NCBI RefSeq assembly: GCF_022539665.2
Contig: NC_081333.1
Span: 1,736,001 to 1,800,000 of the forward strand
Direction of reading: 5' to 3'
Length of the DNA: 64,000 nt
DNA from: Daphnia carinata
Taxonomy: Eukaryota; Arthropoda; Branchiopoda; Diplostraca; Daphniidae
Made by a program: the position numbers and the translations under genes. The notes under the pieces were generated by a model that saw nothing but the letters and a program-made list of their open reading frames with translations, had not been told where the DNA came from and searched no databases. Shown here piece after piece: positions 10,130-21,723 of the stretch; within the stretch, counting starts at the first letter, position 1; the number at the start of each line of letters is the position of its first letter.

Positions 10130-12244
10130 TCATAAAGCAAAATTACTAGTAACCGACTTTTTCAACGGAGTTGGTGTCTCACTGCATTCGAGAAAAGGTT
10201 GGACTTGATTTAACTGTGAATCTTTCCATTTCAACAGAAGCAATATCCTGCGTATTACATGCAAACATTAGATCAAAATACACTCTATCGTATAGCTATG
10301 AGTACCGAAATTTTAATTACCCAAATAAGATCAGTACGACAAAAACTGTGCAAGCCCTCACTAGATAAACGCATCCTGGAAAGAAACTAAGAGTCGCTTG
10401 ATATATCAAGTTCATCGTAGGAGCAGTTATTAATGGCACTAAAGATTCAAGTGAGGCAAGTACCGAATATGCATAACCTGAAAATTTAACAAGTATGGAG
10501 TGATTATTTTTCTTTCAATAGTACTATAATAAGAATCAGCGTACTCAACGCATCGCTGGACAGTGTTTTGGAAAAGATGGAGCGTATTACGATACTGGCG
10601 ATGGGCCCAAATGTACTACCAATCGATGCTGAATCGCCAAACCAAATAGGAAACATTTAAATAAGTTCATGTCATACTAAATTACTTACATAGATAAACC
10701 ATTAAGGGAGATACAGCAAATGCGATTGTAAGATAGGCTCCTATGTTTGCTAGCAGGGAAATAATCCCCATTATGCCATCGCTCACTTTAAAGTATCCAC
10801 TCAAGACGGGTAGGATGACTAAAATTCCTGTAATACAAAAATATTATTTAATTTTAAAAAGGCTTTTCACGTCTATTACATAGAAATAAAACTCTAATAC
10901 CAAACGAGGAAGAAGCACTGACCAAAGTGACAAAGAACGCCCAGTCTGGCGCATCCCAACCGAACTTTTTCCTGGTATAGAAGTAGCCGACGGATTGGCT
11001 TCCTGAAAAGAACATACATTTTTCAAATCGAATACTATAAACAATAACGAAGAACACACCTTGCGAAAAAAGAAGCAGGCACATAAGCGCTATCAAAATC
11101 GATATGCATGCTCTTTTATATCCTTCGCGGCGTTTAAATGTCTCAGCAAAGCAACGAAATAGATTTTGAAATACATCCAGGCAACCCTCTTTGGCAAGCT
11201 CCATTCTCTTCGTTTTAACTGATTTTCCATACAGTGCTTTTTCCAGCACGGTTTCTTCACTTGTTTTGCTAAATGATTTCTGCCCAAGTGAATCTTTAAA
11301 ACCAAACAGGATGTAAAGAAATGCGAGACTGTAGAAGGCGAGCGCTGTTCCCCATATCGCTATATTGCCGCCGCTCGCATAGATGTATCCGCTTATCAAA
11401 TTGCCAATCGGTACGGATATAGCAACGATACCACCAAGAAGCGAAAATCGCCAAGTTCTCGCCTCTGTGGTGGTTATGTCAACGATGTACCTGTTCCACA
11501 AAGTAAAGTCAGTATTTTTGGTTGTGCATTGTGTTCACTTTGTTTAGTTTGAATGAAATCGGGTAATTTGTACCTGTATATGGCCATAAAGAAAATACCT
11601 CTTCCACCTGTGAGACCCACAGGGACGGTAGATATTAAGAGATATTCCGCCGGTAAAGACTTGCAGTAGTAGTTTGTGATATCCAACAAAGTACACAATA
11701 TATGTCCAACTACCGGAGCCTAAAGAGTTTAAGGTAATGTTCCAAATTAAATATTAAGGTTACTCATACTTGAATTTGTTTACAATTTAATTTTCATACC
11801 ATCATCAACGGCTTCCTGCCGTGGTTATCGCTCCACGGTAATAGAAAAAGCATCAGGAAAATCGATGGTATGTTATCGATGAGCGAGCCATAGATATTCA
11901 GAGTACTGACATAGCTCTGAACTCGATCAGCTAGTTCTGTATTGTTGCGGCTAATTCTACTTCGAGGATCGCACTGGCTAGCGTTAATTTTAAAATTTAC
12001 CTCACATACTTTCTGCAGAAACAAGTTGGGTGTGACAATTCCCTATTTAAAAAAAAAAAGAGAGAGATGCAATTCGTATTAGTCACGATAATAATTCAAA
12101 AATTACCTGTATAATATTGGCAGCGAGGTAAATAAATCCCAAAGGCTCTACCGTGATGCGAAATCTGTGATGGTTTTTTACGTTGGAAGGTTCTGGTTGC
12201 TCATCTTTTCTCAGATCCGCATTGTCTTCGGTGAAGATAACCAT
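10130..12244 (-). CDS. SLC46/PCFT-like MFS transporter, copy 1
   Basis: Nine exons: 12107-12244, 11800-12042, 11574-11719, 11060-11490, 10901-11002, 10690-10827, 10545-10628, 10321-10477, 10130-10247 (1557 nt, 518 aa). It is a polytopic membrane protein of the major facilitator superfamily, most like the SLC46 branch (proton-coupled folate transporter and relatives). Supporting signatures are the N-terminal TVEPLGFIYL start of TM1, the TM2 and loop 2-3 segment LLPWSDNHGRKPLM (the D..GRK MFS loop), the TM4-5 block with ITTTEARTWR, and the central cytosolic stretch ending REGYKRACISILIALM. The extracellular loop carries NAS and NNT glycosylation sequons. The substrate cannot be told from sequence. 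The C-terminal two exons were placed by alignment with copy 2 next door (YAYSVLASLESLVPL versus VYSVLASFESLVPL). The E7 donor is a non-ideal TTGA|GTACGC. Confidence 0.86.
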
Positions 12245-13030
12245 ATCCTTGTGCCACTCTTTATACGATGGTAACCGGGAGAACTGTTGGTTAAAGCGAT
12301 CATTCCTTTATACTATACAGGCGGATTAGAAACCGGGAAAAGTACCCTTGTTAAAATTCTGTCAGGTCATGCAGTCTGTGGATTTTGCAGAGACAGTCAT
12401 AACAAACCTCCGTTACCATGGTTCGACGCACTACTGCTGCAAGATCAAAGTCAAATTAAGTGCGGCTACTTCTAAAAAATTGACTTTGTCGTTGTCTCCT
12501 CCTGTTTTCTAGTTCACCGTCCTTTGTCATGGCCAAAACATCATGATAGGAATATCCAATCAATGTTGAAAGATTTGTTGTTTAGTCCAAGTCTTCCCAA
12601 TCCGTGAGATCAAGATGGATCAATTTATCGATAATCCATAGATGGTCTTCAATTTGCATTGCACTTCCAGCGTGCTCCGTGAGCCATCACGCATTTTAAA
12701 ACAGAGGATTAAAAACGTAACTGGTTTGCCATACATTTTGGTACTCGAGGTTGATTTCAAAAGAACATTTCATGAATCTATGAAACAAATTCACAACGGA
12801 AGAAGTTTGTGGCAATAAAAGTAACATGAGCGTTTCAACCAGTTGTTAATGCCTGGTTTCACAGTTTCTGAATTTGAGGAGCTTTTAATTAAAACCAAAA
12901 TTTTCTTATGATGCTATGGGATATAAATCCATAAGGATCATCCAAAGCAACATATCACCGGGACGATGAAGGTAATTAATGTTTCAAAAAATATAACAGA
13001 AGATTATGCATTTTGTTTTACTTGATGGTT
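12245..13030. other. intergenic DNA between the two SLC46-like genes
   Basis: Presumed 3' UTR of copy 2 and promoter of copy 1. The plus-strand frame at 12287-12475 resembles a P-loop by chance ('GGLETGKSTLVKIL' with in-frame TGKST), but it has no other ABC or GTPase motif and is only 62 codons. I see no gene here. Confidence 0.45.
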
Positions 13031-14923
13031 TTAGGCTTCGCGCGCTTCGATTATATCCAGATCCTCTGAATTGAAAAATACCGGAGTGTTTTTTTCCTTC
13101 CACTGCAGTAGCAAAACCACCCTAATTCAAACATTAACAGGACAATTTAGACTCGAATAAAAATTCTGTACAAATTGTGACAGTTACTTACGAGAGAAGT
13201 ATCAACAACACGAAAAGCAGGCTGCCAAAAACAATGAAGACACAGCCCGGAAAGAGCTCGATGGTAGCCTTATAGATCAAGTTATATGTAGAAGTTGAAA
13301 TCAAAGGCACCAGAGACTCGAAGGAGGCCAATACGGAGTAAACGTGGCTCAATTCATCACTAAGCACGAGTTTAGAGATCATTGAACGAATCACTACTCC
13401 AATGCTGGCCGTCAACACGTTACCAATAGAGGCTATGAAAAAAAATGAGTGGTATTGGTCGAAATAGAGGAAGAAGTTTTTAAAACTTTACCCAAATAAA
13501 TCATTAATGGAGACACCGCAAAGGCAACCATTAGACAGTTTGCGATGTAACCCAAAATGGCGAAAATACCAATTAGGCAGTCACGAATCTCAAAGTAAGA
13601 ACTCAACAACGGCAGGAGAAAAAAGCTGCCTGAATAAGATGGAAACATAAAAACGCGTCATTCGATGAACACAGTACGACATTTAATTACAACTTACCAA
13701 GAACAGCTGTCAAGCTGGAAATGGTTGAAAACAAGGCAAACTCAGGTTGGTCCCAACCAAATAACTTTCTTGTGTAAAGGTACGTAATGGATCCCGGTAC
13801 TGCATAAGACAGGAGGATATTAAAATGACATGGAGTGAAAAAGTGGAAACTGACTTACTCTGGAAAACGTAAAGACACATTGATGCCAAAAGAATTGATA
13901 GGCAGGCTCGCTTGTAACCGTTACGCGGTTGAAATGTAACAGTGAAGCATTCCCACAGATTGAGAGCTACCGGACTGCAACGGCATCGGACAGTATGTAA
14001 GGCAACAAGCTGTTCGTCGTCCTGCGCGAAATTAACACTAGGCGAGTATGAACCTTCTACTTGTTCGTCTTCTGATTCACGACCCCGTGAATCTTTGATC
14101 CGAAAAATGGTGTAGAGAAGTGCGATTGCACCCAATCCCAGAGATGTTCCCCATATGGCAAAATAGCCACCATAAGTGTAAATATAAATACTGGCAAAGT
14201 TAGCGATAGGGTACGATATCGACATTGAGCCGTACATTATTGAAATGCGTGATGTCCTAGATTGAGTGGTAGTAATGTCTGCCATGTAACTGTATAATTA
14301 AGACAAATAAAACAATAGAAGCCTGATACTGGGAATTTAATTAAATATGGTGAATACCTGTTCAAAGCCATTAGTAGTGTTGCAGAACCTCCAAACAGGC
14401 CACATGGGATACTTGCAAATAATATGTACTCTGCTGGCCATGTTGTGAAATAATAGTTCAAAATGTACAACGAAACAGAGCACAGATGACCTATCAGCGG
14501 AGCTAACATGGGTACTTTTCTTCCATTTTTTTCACTCCAAGGTCCAAGAAATAAAACAAAAATAATGGATGGAATGTTTTCAATAAGAGAGCCGTAAATG
14601 TTGAGGTCACTGACATATTTTTGAATTTCTGTCGAATGTTCTGAGCCAGTTTCACTGGTATGATTATGCTGTGCAGTACACTCAGAAGAGTTGAGTTGAA
14701 AATTTATGTAACATGTTTTTTCAAGATATAAATTTTGGATCACAACACCCTACAAGATGTAAGAGAATCTCAATTGATTATATAATGAAATAAAGATACT
14801 TTCGGACTGGTTCACTATTACCTGTATAACAGAGGCGACAAGAAACAGAAATCCTATGGGTTCTACAGTAACTTTAAACTTGGAATTTTTATTCCGTTCA
14901 ATCAGAATAATTTCATCCTCCAT
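13031..14923 (-). CDS. SLC46/PCFT-like MFS transporter, copy 2
   Basis: Seven exons: 14822-14923, 14358-14749, 13859-14289, 13698-13799, 13492-13629, 13192-13432, 13031-13121 (1497 nt, 498 aa). Same family and topology as copy 1: TM1 begins KVTVEPIGFLFLVASVIQ. A glycosylation-rich first loop (N-H-T, N-S-S sequons) follows, then the MFS loop GPWSEKNGRKVPML and TM3-4. A variable cytosolic loop ends NGYKRACLSILLASMCL. Exons of 431, 102 and 138 bp have the same size and phase as in copy 1, so the pair is a tandem duplication. In copy 1 the 241-bp exon is split in two by an additional intron. The last exon contributes VVLLLQWKEKN and a short acidic tail. Start: the first ATG, with TM1 about 22 residues later. 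Substrate unknown. Confidence 0.88.
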
Positions 14924-15495
14924 GGTTATTCTCCTATATTCACGATTAAAAGTTACTTATATTGATGCATATTGCATAAACGAGCTTCAGACAAATCTTC
15001 AGCTCGCATTCGCAACCGTACCAAAACGTACGGTTACGAAATCAGTGAATAATGTACAACTACGTCATTTTTTAACCCACAAACACAGGCCCCGAAGGAA
15101 GTAAATACCACAACAAAAACTAAATAACATCGGCTGCTTCCGTAGTTGACAAGTCTCTTGTTTTGGTTATGTAAAAACAAGAAAGCGAAGGGAGAATAAA
15201 CGGCACGAACTAGTACTAGGAAAGGCAGCAATAGTCCAAAAAAGGAGTTGTTTTGATTTTATATTTACTTTAATCAAAGTGGAAAAAATCATAAAATATA
15301 ATGCTCTTCACGCACCTTGTGGTCGGTTGAATGCACATTGTAGCCTGAAGGATCGCGTGATGGTACCTGATTCCGTAGAGTCTTTGATCATTCTGCCTTT
15401 TGTTGTTGTCGTGTTTGAGCCCCGGGTTTAAAGAAATTTGTGATAAACAACAGCGGGGTGTCTGTGAAGATGGTTGTTTTCGTCTGAAAGAAAGT
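14924..15495. other. intergenic DNA upstream of the SLC46-like gene
   Basis: Promoter side of copy 2. The plus-strand frame 14856-15104 overlaps its first exon in antisense and is ignored. Nothing else is recognised. Confidence 0.45.
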
Positions 15496-15588
15496 ATGAC
15501 GCATTCTACAGAAAAAATCACGCCTCACTTCAGCGATATACCATCAGGGTATACGACTTACAGTTTTAAATATAACTTTACTGCTTAA
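15496..15588 (+). CDS. possible 30-aa ORF, first of a diverged pair
   Basis: An ATG-to-TAA frame of exactly 93 nt starting MTHSTEKI and carrying DIPSGY. A second 93-nt frame with the same start and layout lies 706 bp downstream (16202-16294). Shared residues are MTHSTE, I, DIPS, Y, Y and KY at matching positions. The flanking sequence upstream (about 60 bp, with ACAACRGGRTGTCT) is also related. This could be a micro-protein, a duplicated first exon of a gene I cannot complete, or a remnant. No function is suggested. Confidence 0.3.
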   Translation: MTHSTEKITPHFSDIPSGYTTYSFKYNFTA

Positions 15589-16201
15589 ATAGCAACCTGA
15601 TAACAGATAAATTGCTTATGCCCTCGTGTCAGCAGGTACGTTTGCGCTGGGCATCTTTGTACTCCCTTATGAAGTTTCCTGCTTGATTTGCCGTTTTTCC
15701 CCAATTAAACTTTGGTCTTACTATGAAGCCGAATCATTTTCGTTGCTGTTTCCTTTAATTTATTTAAAGAAATATTTGTCTCTGGAAACTGCATCCCGGT
15801 GTTATCAACCCTATTTCAACATCGCATTCCGACATTTAAGGGTTATATGCGCCACTTATAATGACGAGATTTGGCATCTACCCAGTAATGAGATTGCTAG
15901 CCCGAGATCTGTAAGTAATCTCTACTCGAAACTTCTGGTGTTGGTATGGAATTGGCCTGTACCACTGAATCGAAACAAGGTGAAAAGAAAGGTAAGAGTT
16001 ATCAGCTGATGTGGATCATAATGCTGTAGAATATGATTCACATCGGGGCAGATCAGGAGGATGTCATTAGAAAATTATCCTCGCCATCTTTTTTTTCCAG
16101 AAATTTTGCTTGAACATTTGCTTGTGCCTCATGTGTACAGGAATGGATGGTAAACCACAACGGGATGTCTCCAAAAATATTCGTTCTGTGTGATAGGAGG
16201 T
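15589..16201. other. spacer between the paired small ORFs
   Basis: A plus-strand open stretch 15626-16009 begins only at GTG and has no recognisable domain. A donor-like AAAG|GTAAGAG lies at its end. I make no gene call. Confidence 0.35.
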
Positions 16202-16294
16202 ATGACGCATTCTACTGAAAACATCAAAATGCCTGACCCCATTGACATACCATCGGAATATAAAGTTTACAAAAAGAAATACATAAAAAAATAG
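16202..16294 (+). CDS. possible 30-aa ORF, second of a diverged pair
   Basis: A 93-nt frame from ATG to TAG starting MTHSTENI and ending in a lysine-rich tail after DIPSEYKVYKKKY. Same length as the 15496 frame, with no indel between the two. That is mild evidence for selection on the reading frame, since roughly half of residues differ. Not recognised. Confidence 0.3.
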   Translation: MTHSTENIKMPDPIDIPSEYKVYKKKYIKK

Positions 16295-17331
16295 GCCGTC
16301 TGGTTTTCCTACAGCAACTTCAAAACGCATTCGTAAACAAACAAAAAACAAGGAAGCTGTCAACTGATTTTCCAGCTTATGTCTCAGACGTTCACGTCAT
16401 TCGACCTTGTAAGAGCAGTTATCTGTTTCATTCCCTCTATGTTAAATCCCGTTTTTGTTTGCTCTCCGACTTGGATTCATGAGAGCGTGACCGACGGTTG
16501 CATTTCTTTTTCTTCATAATCCATGGAACAAAAAGAAACAAAGAGACAGATTTGGATTCGTATAAGGTTACCATATGTCGTTTCATACAACTTGGGTGTT
16601 ATCTTGCGTTTTTGAGTGGGCACGAACTCCGAGAGTCCCGTCCACATGCAAGAATATTGAACGTCCATAGCTTCCGTCTTGAGGGATTGATGGTTATGTG
16701 GTTTATTCTTCTTCGATTGTACAATCAAAATGCGTTATTCAAGACAGAAAAATGTATAAAATATACCAATTCTATTGAGCTTGATCACGCTTGGATCGTC
16801 GTGCGCCGCAGGCAGTCCATGATCAATATTATACGTTACATACAAATGACGACGGAAAGTCCACGTTGAATGCTGTGCAATTGTAGCTTGTGGTATGCGG
16901 CATATTCTCATTTCTGGCCTCCCCACCACATTTCTTTTTCGTATTTTTCCCCCCATTCTGTCTTTTGTTTTAACAACGTGTAAACACCACAACCACAATG
17001 GATTACTGATTACATTTAGGTTATTTCTCACAGGAACAATGTCTTTTCGTGGCTTTGATGACTTGTTTTTTTTTTTTACTTCCTCATTAATGATTCTTTT
17101 CTTCCATTACTTTTTCAATGAACTTGCATTCTGCTTAAAAATATGACGGAGTCAGATGAATGGCCCCTAGATGGCTAAAAAGAAAGGGGGTGTGTCCAGA
17201 CTAACCCTCTTTACCAGAAGGGTAGCCGCCGAACCTGCCGATGGGGAGAAGGGAAAAAAGAAAAAAAAGCACTGGTCTCTTCAGGCTTGTATAAGAAGGC
17301 TTTGCCAGTTGTGACTGTGGCGCCTTCCAAG
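16295..17331. other. intergenic / 5' region of the UNC-76 gene
   Basis: Overlapping frames on both strands here have no domain. A strong acceptor (GGTCTCTTCAG) at 17284 precedes the UNC-76 start codon, so one or more 5' UTR exons of that gene probably lie in this stretch. A 'CTAGATGGC' motif shared with the dispersed repeats is at about 17167. Confidence 0.5.
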
Positions 17332-20100
17332 ATGGCCGAATTGAGCGCCGAGGCGCCGCTGGCGTACAGTGAAGAGTGGAACGAGTTCAGTGATTTCCAG
17401 CAGGCGGCTGAACTCAACAACGGCAACGACAATGGAAACATGACTGGCTGCAGTCCGCCGAGGAACAAAGCTTTGGATAATGTCAAGAAGATGGAGAGCA
17501 GCAGCAGCAACAACATGGCCGATCACTTCGGCGAAACGAGTAGCTCGCTGTCAAGTTCTCTGGAAGATCTAGTCAACACGTTCGACGACAAGATCACCAA
17601 GTGTTTTCGGGATCTGGATCAAAACGTCGAGAGCCTCGCCCCCGTCCAAATACGTAACCAAGACGACATCATCAACGAGTCTCAGTGCGTAAATAATTTA
17701 CAATCAGGTTACGAGACTCTTATTCAAATTGACGTTACAAGAAGAGACTGATGTTTATCTTGCAGGCAATTCTTTTTCCTTTCTGTTTTTACACTTTGGC
17801 GTGAAACCATAAGGAGAGTTATTGATTACCTAGTGGACACAAAGTTTATTTTTATTTATTTTTATTTTTTTGTTTGTAAACCTGAAAGAAGCGAGGCGTC
17901 GGGAGCGGTCCACCGCGCAATGCATGTTTTTACGATACGGGGCTTATAAATCTTCTTTGTATATGGACTGAACGTTGTTGTGTACGAGCCAGGTTCTCCA
18001 TAATCAGAGTGTGAAAGTTTTGTGACCATGTTTAGCTCGAGAGATTCCCCCTACCAACACCAGTCTTATGTCTGACAGACCGCCGCCCATAAAAGACAGA
18101 AGACCACCTATTGGATAGGCTTCCCCGTTACAGTTTAACGTTACCTATCCATGACGATTGGTCTCGTATTGTAAGATACGTCCAATCAAGCAACGTCTGT
18201 AGATTCCATCGACACCCTTGAAGCCCTGTTCCGTTGCGATCAATAACTCGACGTTGCAAGGCCATAGGAACAGCGTGTAGCCAGTAGTGTGTGCGTTCGC
18301 CATTGATCCCAATAAGAATTCCTAGAGCAAGGACATGGCGCGTGCTCAAAAAAAAAAGAATTCTTTTATGGCCCATATTTGAGAAATGGGCAAGTGGTGA
18401 GAGACGATATATTTTTTGGTTTAATATCTAAATCATGTTGAAACTGAACATAAACCTTTCATGAAAGTCAAGTTCTAACCAGTCTCTATTCAAGGTTGTC
18501 TGATTCATAACTTGAGGGAAAACAAAAAGAGAAAGAAAAAACCGGTTTTGGGGATGGTCTCATCCGTTTTCTTTTGCCTTTTTTTTTTCAGGATGTGGTG
18601 GACGTTGACCGGCAATTACGGGAACATCCTTCCAATTGACTGGTCAAAGTCGATGACCCGACGGTTACATTTACCTACTCTTCAGCTATGCGATAGACAG
18701 GTAAGAGAGAACAATGGAAAAAAAAACAGTTGCCTTGTTTGAATATGATTGTTTATTCAGTTTATTCTAATAAGCTGTTGGTCTGTTTAGAAACCCAGTC
18801 AAGAAGTGGATACGCTGTCGGACGAGGACGAAGCCGTCGCATCCGATCTGGACTTGCACGCGTTGATCGTGGCACAGAACCCGCCCGACTTGGAAATCGA
18901 ACCGCTTCAGTCAGCCGAGGAAGTCATCAAGGAAATTGACGATCTAATGCAGGTAAAAATATCTCTCTCGTTTTATTATTCCCTTTTTGAAAGATTTTTC
19001 ATTTCAACTTTGATACCCATCCGGTTTCGTGTTTAGGATCCTTCATCGCCGGATATGAGTGAGAACATGCACCAAAGCCCCGACACGCCCGAGTGCGCCA
19101 TGCCCTACCGATTGTCGAGTGCCATCCATCAAGAGAGTCAGTAGCCCACTTTTGTTCCCAAATGCTGGTGTCTAACTTTATAACTTTGTTTGTTGCAGAG
19201 TTGGAAACGTGGTCCGTTGGCCAATTGAACGAGCTCCTTTCTGAGCTGGAATGGCGCGTTCAACATCACTCAGAAACTTTAATTGCCGAGCTGGCGCTCC
19301 GCGATGAGTTGGAATATGAAAAGGAATTGAAGAACACGTTCATCTCGCTGCTACTGAACGTGCAAAACAAGCGTCGCCAAATGACTGCCAACCAGAAGAA
19401 GCCGACGACCAATGCGACGACGCCGACTGGCAAGAACGGCAATAAAATGGGCAGCGGGTTCAGCCAGTCCGACTGCAAGGTTAGCCCAACCCATCCTTGT
19501 CTGACTCTTTCTGGTTATTCTTTTTTTGTGTTGGTCGTTTTTTTTTTTTTTTCATCTTTTACGACTCCGTGGACTCCCGAAGAGTGTCCTCATGATTTAT
19601 GACTATGCAGGAGGGTAATGTCAAAAGGTCGTATCTTAATCTCGTTAATCATTCCGACTGGATAGGTTTTTGAGAGGCTTCTTCCAATGTAAAATGGATT
19701 TAATGTCAAAAGCATTCCTTTTCTTTCTTTATTGTGTTTTGTTACAGTACATCACGACAGTCATTCCCTATCACCCTGGAAACGGACCTCCAAGCAACCC
19801 AACCGTGCAGGTCCTCATCAAAAGTAAGTCGCGAGCGAGAGAAACTTTAGTTATTTTTATTTTTCGAACCAAATTTGTCCCTCATTTTTATGATTTTTCT
19901 AACTGGGGGTCGGTTTTATTACAGTTCTCCGAGCCATTGTTGAGGATAGTCCGACCGTTCCGACATTACTTACGGATTACATTTTGAAAGGTAAAAAAGA
20001 GATCTCACACAAAACACAAGTCTTCTTCCTTTTTTGGAATTCTACGGAATCTTAACTTTTATTACTTCTGTTGAATTTTTCAGTATTGTGTCCGACGTAG
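17332..20100 (+). CDS. unc-76: FEZ family protein (UNC-76, fasciculation and elongation protein zeta)
   Basis: Eight exons: 17332-17684, 18592-18700, 18791-18952, 19037-19136, 19199-19479, 19748-19823, 19925-19990, 20084-20100 (1164 nt, 387 aa; human FEZ1 is 392). FEZ/UNC-76 is a kinesin-1 cargo adaptor needed for axon outgrowth and vesicle transport (family knowledge). Seen in order: an acidic N-terminus; the segment LVNTFDDKITKCFRDLDQN followed by LAPVQ; a W-T-L-T-x-N-Y block in exon 2; AEEVIKEIDDLMQ in exon 3; the coiled-coil LNELLSELEWRVQHHSETL; RDELEYEKELKNTFISLL; and the C-terminal VPTLLTDYILKVLCPT that ends the protein exactly as in vertebrate FEZ1. I chose the ATG at 17332 because the upstream in-frame codons have only TTG/GTG. 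The exon 1 donor (TCA|GTGCGT) is the weakest junction and was picked for phase and homology. Confidence 0.93.
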
Positions 20101-21723
20101 CTGTTCGGTCGTGGAGCCGCTAGTTTTGGTATTATTTTTTTTTTTTTTGTTTCAATATTCTCTTATTTCCAAGTTTCCTTCCTTCCGTCAGTAATGACAT
20201 CCTCGAGAATCTTACGCAATCTCATTGCAGCTAGCGGGCGCACCTAACGTCCGTCCTACGCGCACCATCCCTTACAATACTTTTTAAACAAGAAAGAAAA
20301 GAATTCTTTTCTTGGCAAACGATATATCGGCCTGAAAGGAATTTCTTTCTTGAATTTGTAGTCGAAATCGGAACAAAAAAAATTATCTGACTATTTCCTC
20401 TTTCTTTCTGTATGAAATAAGCCTTCATATGTTATTATTTTGGCAGTCTCTATCGCGAGAGTGTTCAAACTTTGCCTAATGTGTTTATAGATTTGACTTC
20501 GCTTAGGCTTTAGCATTTTTTCTTTTTTACGATTATTTATATACCTTGCGTGATTTTCTTTTCTCCATCCCGACGAAAATGCAGAAAGTTCTAAAAAAAA
20601 AAAGAATACAGCTGAATGACGGGGCAGGGATTATTATCATTTCATCGGTGATTAGGCCTCTTTGATATTCCTCCCTTCTACGAATGAGAACGAGATTGAA
20701 TAACGAGCTTTGAATATGCTCGTCTAGTCAAAACATTTGATCCTAGTTGGACGTCCAATTTCTTTTGATAAGCGACGTCATCCCACCTTTGTCGACAGCG
20801 AGCGCCTCCCTTTTTTTTAAATATATTTTTTCAGGACAAGAACTAAAAAATAAAACGAAACGAAGAAAAAAAAAAGTAACTACGTAGATCTCAAAACCAA
20901 TTCTTTCCTCGTTCACTCTTCTCCTCCCTGCTGCACTTGACAATGACTAATAAAAATTACAAAGCAAAACAGAAATGAAAGACGATACAAAGATTTGCTA
21001 CTTTAGACATCAGGTTGATATGATGACACTCTCTGTTCTGCTCTTGTGGCTTTTTTGCGTTCACTTCTTTCGGTTCTTCTTCTTTGTATACTATTTCGTG
21101 ACGTGTGTGTTGTGTGCCGCCACTTATGGACGTTAAAAAACTAATGCGCAATACATTACAATGCTCCCAATCTCTGCCCACGTACTGATTTTGAAATCAT
21201 TTTGCTGTTCTAATTACTACTATGTGTGATGTCTAACACGAAACTCGGATGTCTACTAAGTGCCCTGGTTTGTGGTGAATGGACGATGCACTCGGAGAGA
21301 AAGTCGAGGTGAGTGTAGTTATCATATAATCAACTCAAGATTATATCATAAAACGGCCATGAACATGTCAAACACTGTGAGACCACTTTTCTCTACGTAC
21401 AAAGAATCCACAGGCGCACAGACACATAAGATGGGATACTGAAGTCTTGACTTTTGCACGGGGACTGGAAAAAAAAAAGAGACGGGCAGGAATTTTATAT
21501 TTTTAAGGAATCGATGTCGCAAAAATAGGTAAGGATAAAGGGGAGGTTTTCTACACCGTGCTGATGGGAACTTCACAACGGCCAGCACGAACAGAAGCGT
21601 GCAACACGAGACGACACGAACGTAGACGAATGGGGGGGGGGGGAGTGGGAAACAAAAAAGCAGACACGAAAGCTATGTGACTCGAACACGTGTGTGAGAC
21701 CTTATTTTTTTCACCTCTTTATC
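20101..21723. other. convergent intergenic region (3' flanks of unc-76 and LPGAT1-like)
   Basis: Both neighbours end here. It holds poly-A/T tracts and a G10-type run near 21630. No exon on either strand is supported. Confidence 0.55.

Noticed and set aside
12287-12475. Frame with a P-loop-like string (GGLETGKSTLVKIL).
   Set aside because: Only 62 codons, no further NTPase motifs, no splice context, between two minus-strand genes. Most likely chance.
15626-16009. 127-codon plus-strand frame.
   Set aside because: It begins at GTG, not ATG, and shows no domain or internal repeat. Such lengths occur by chance in this composition.
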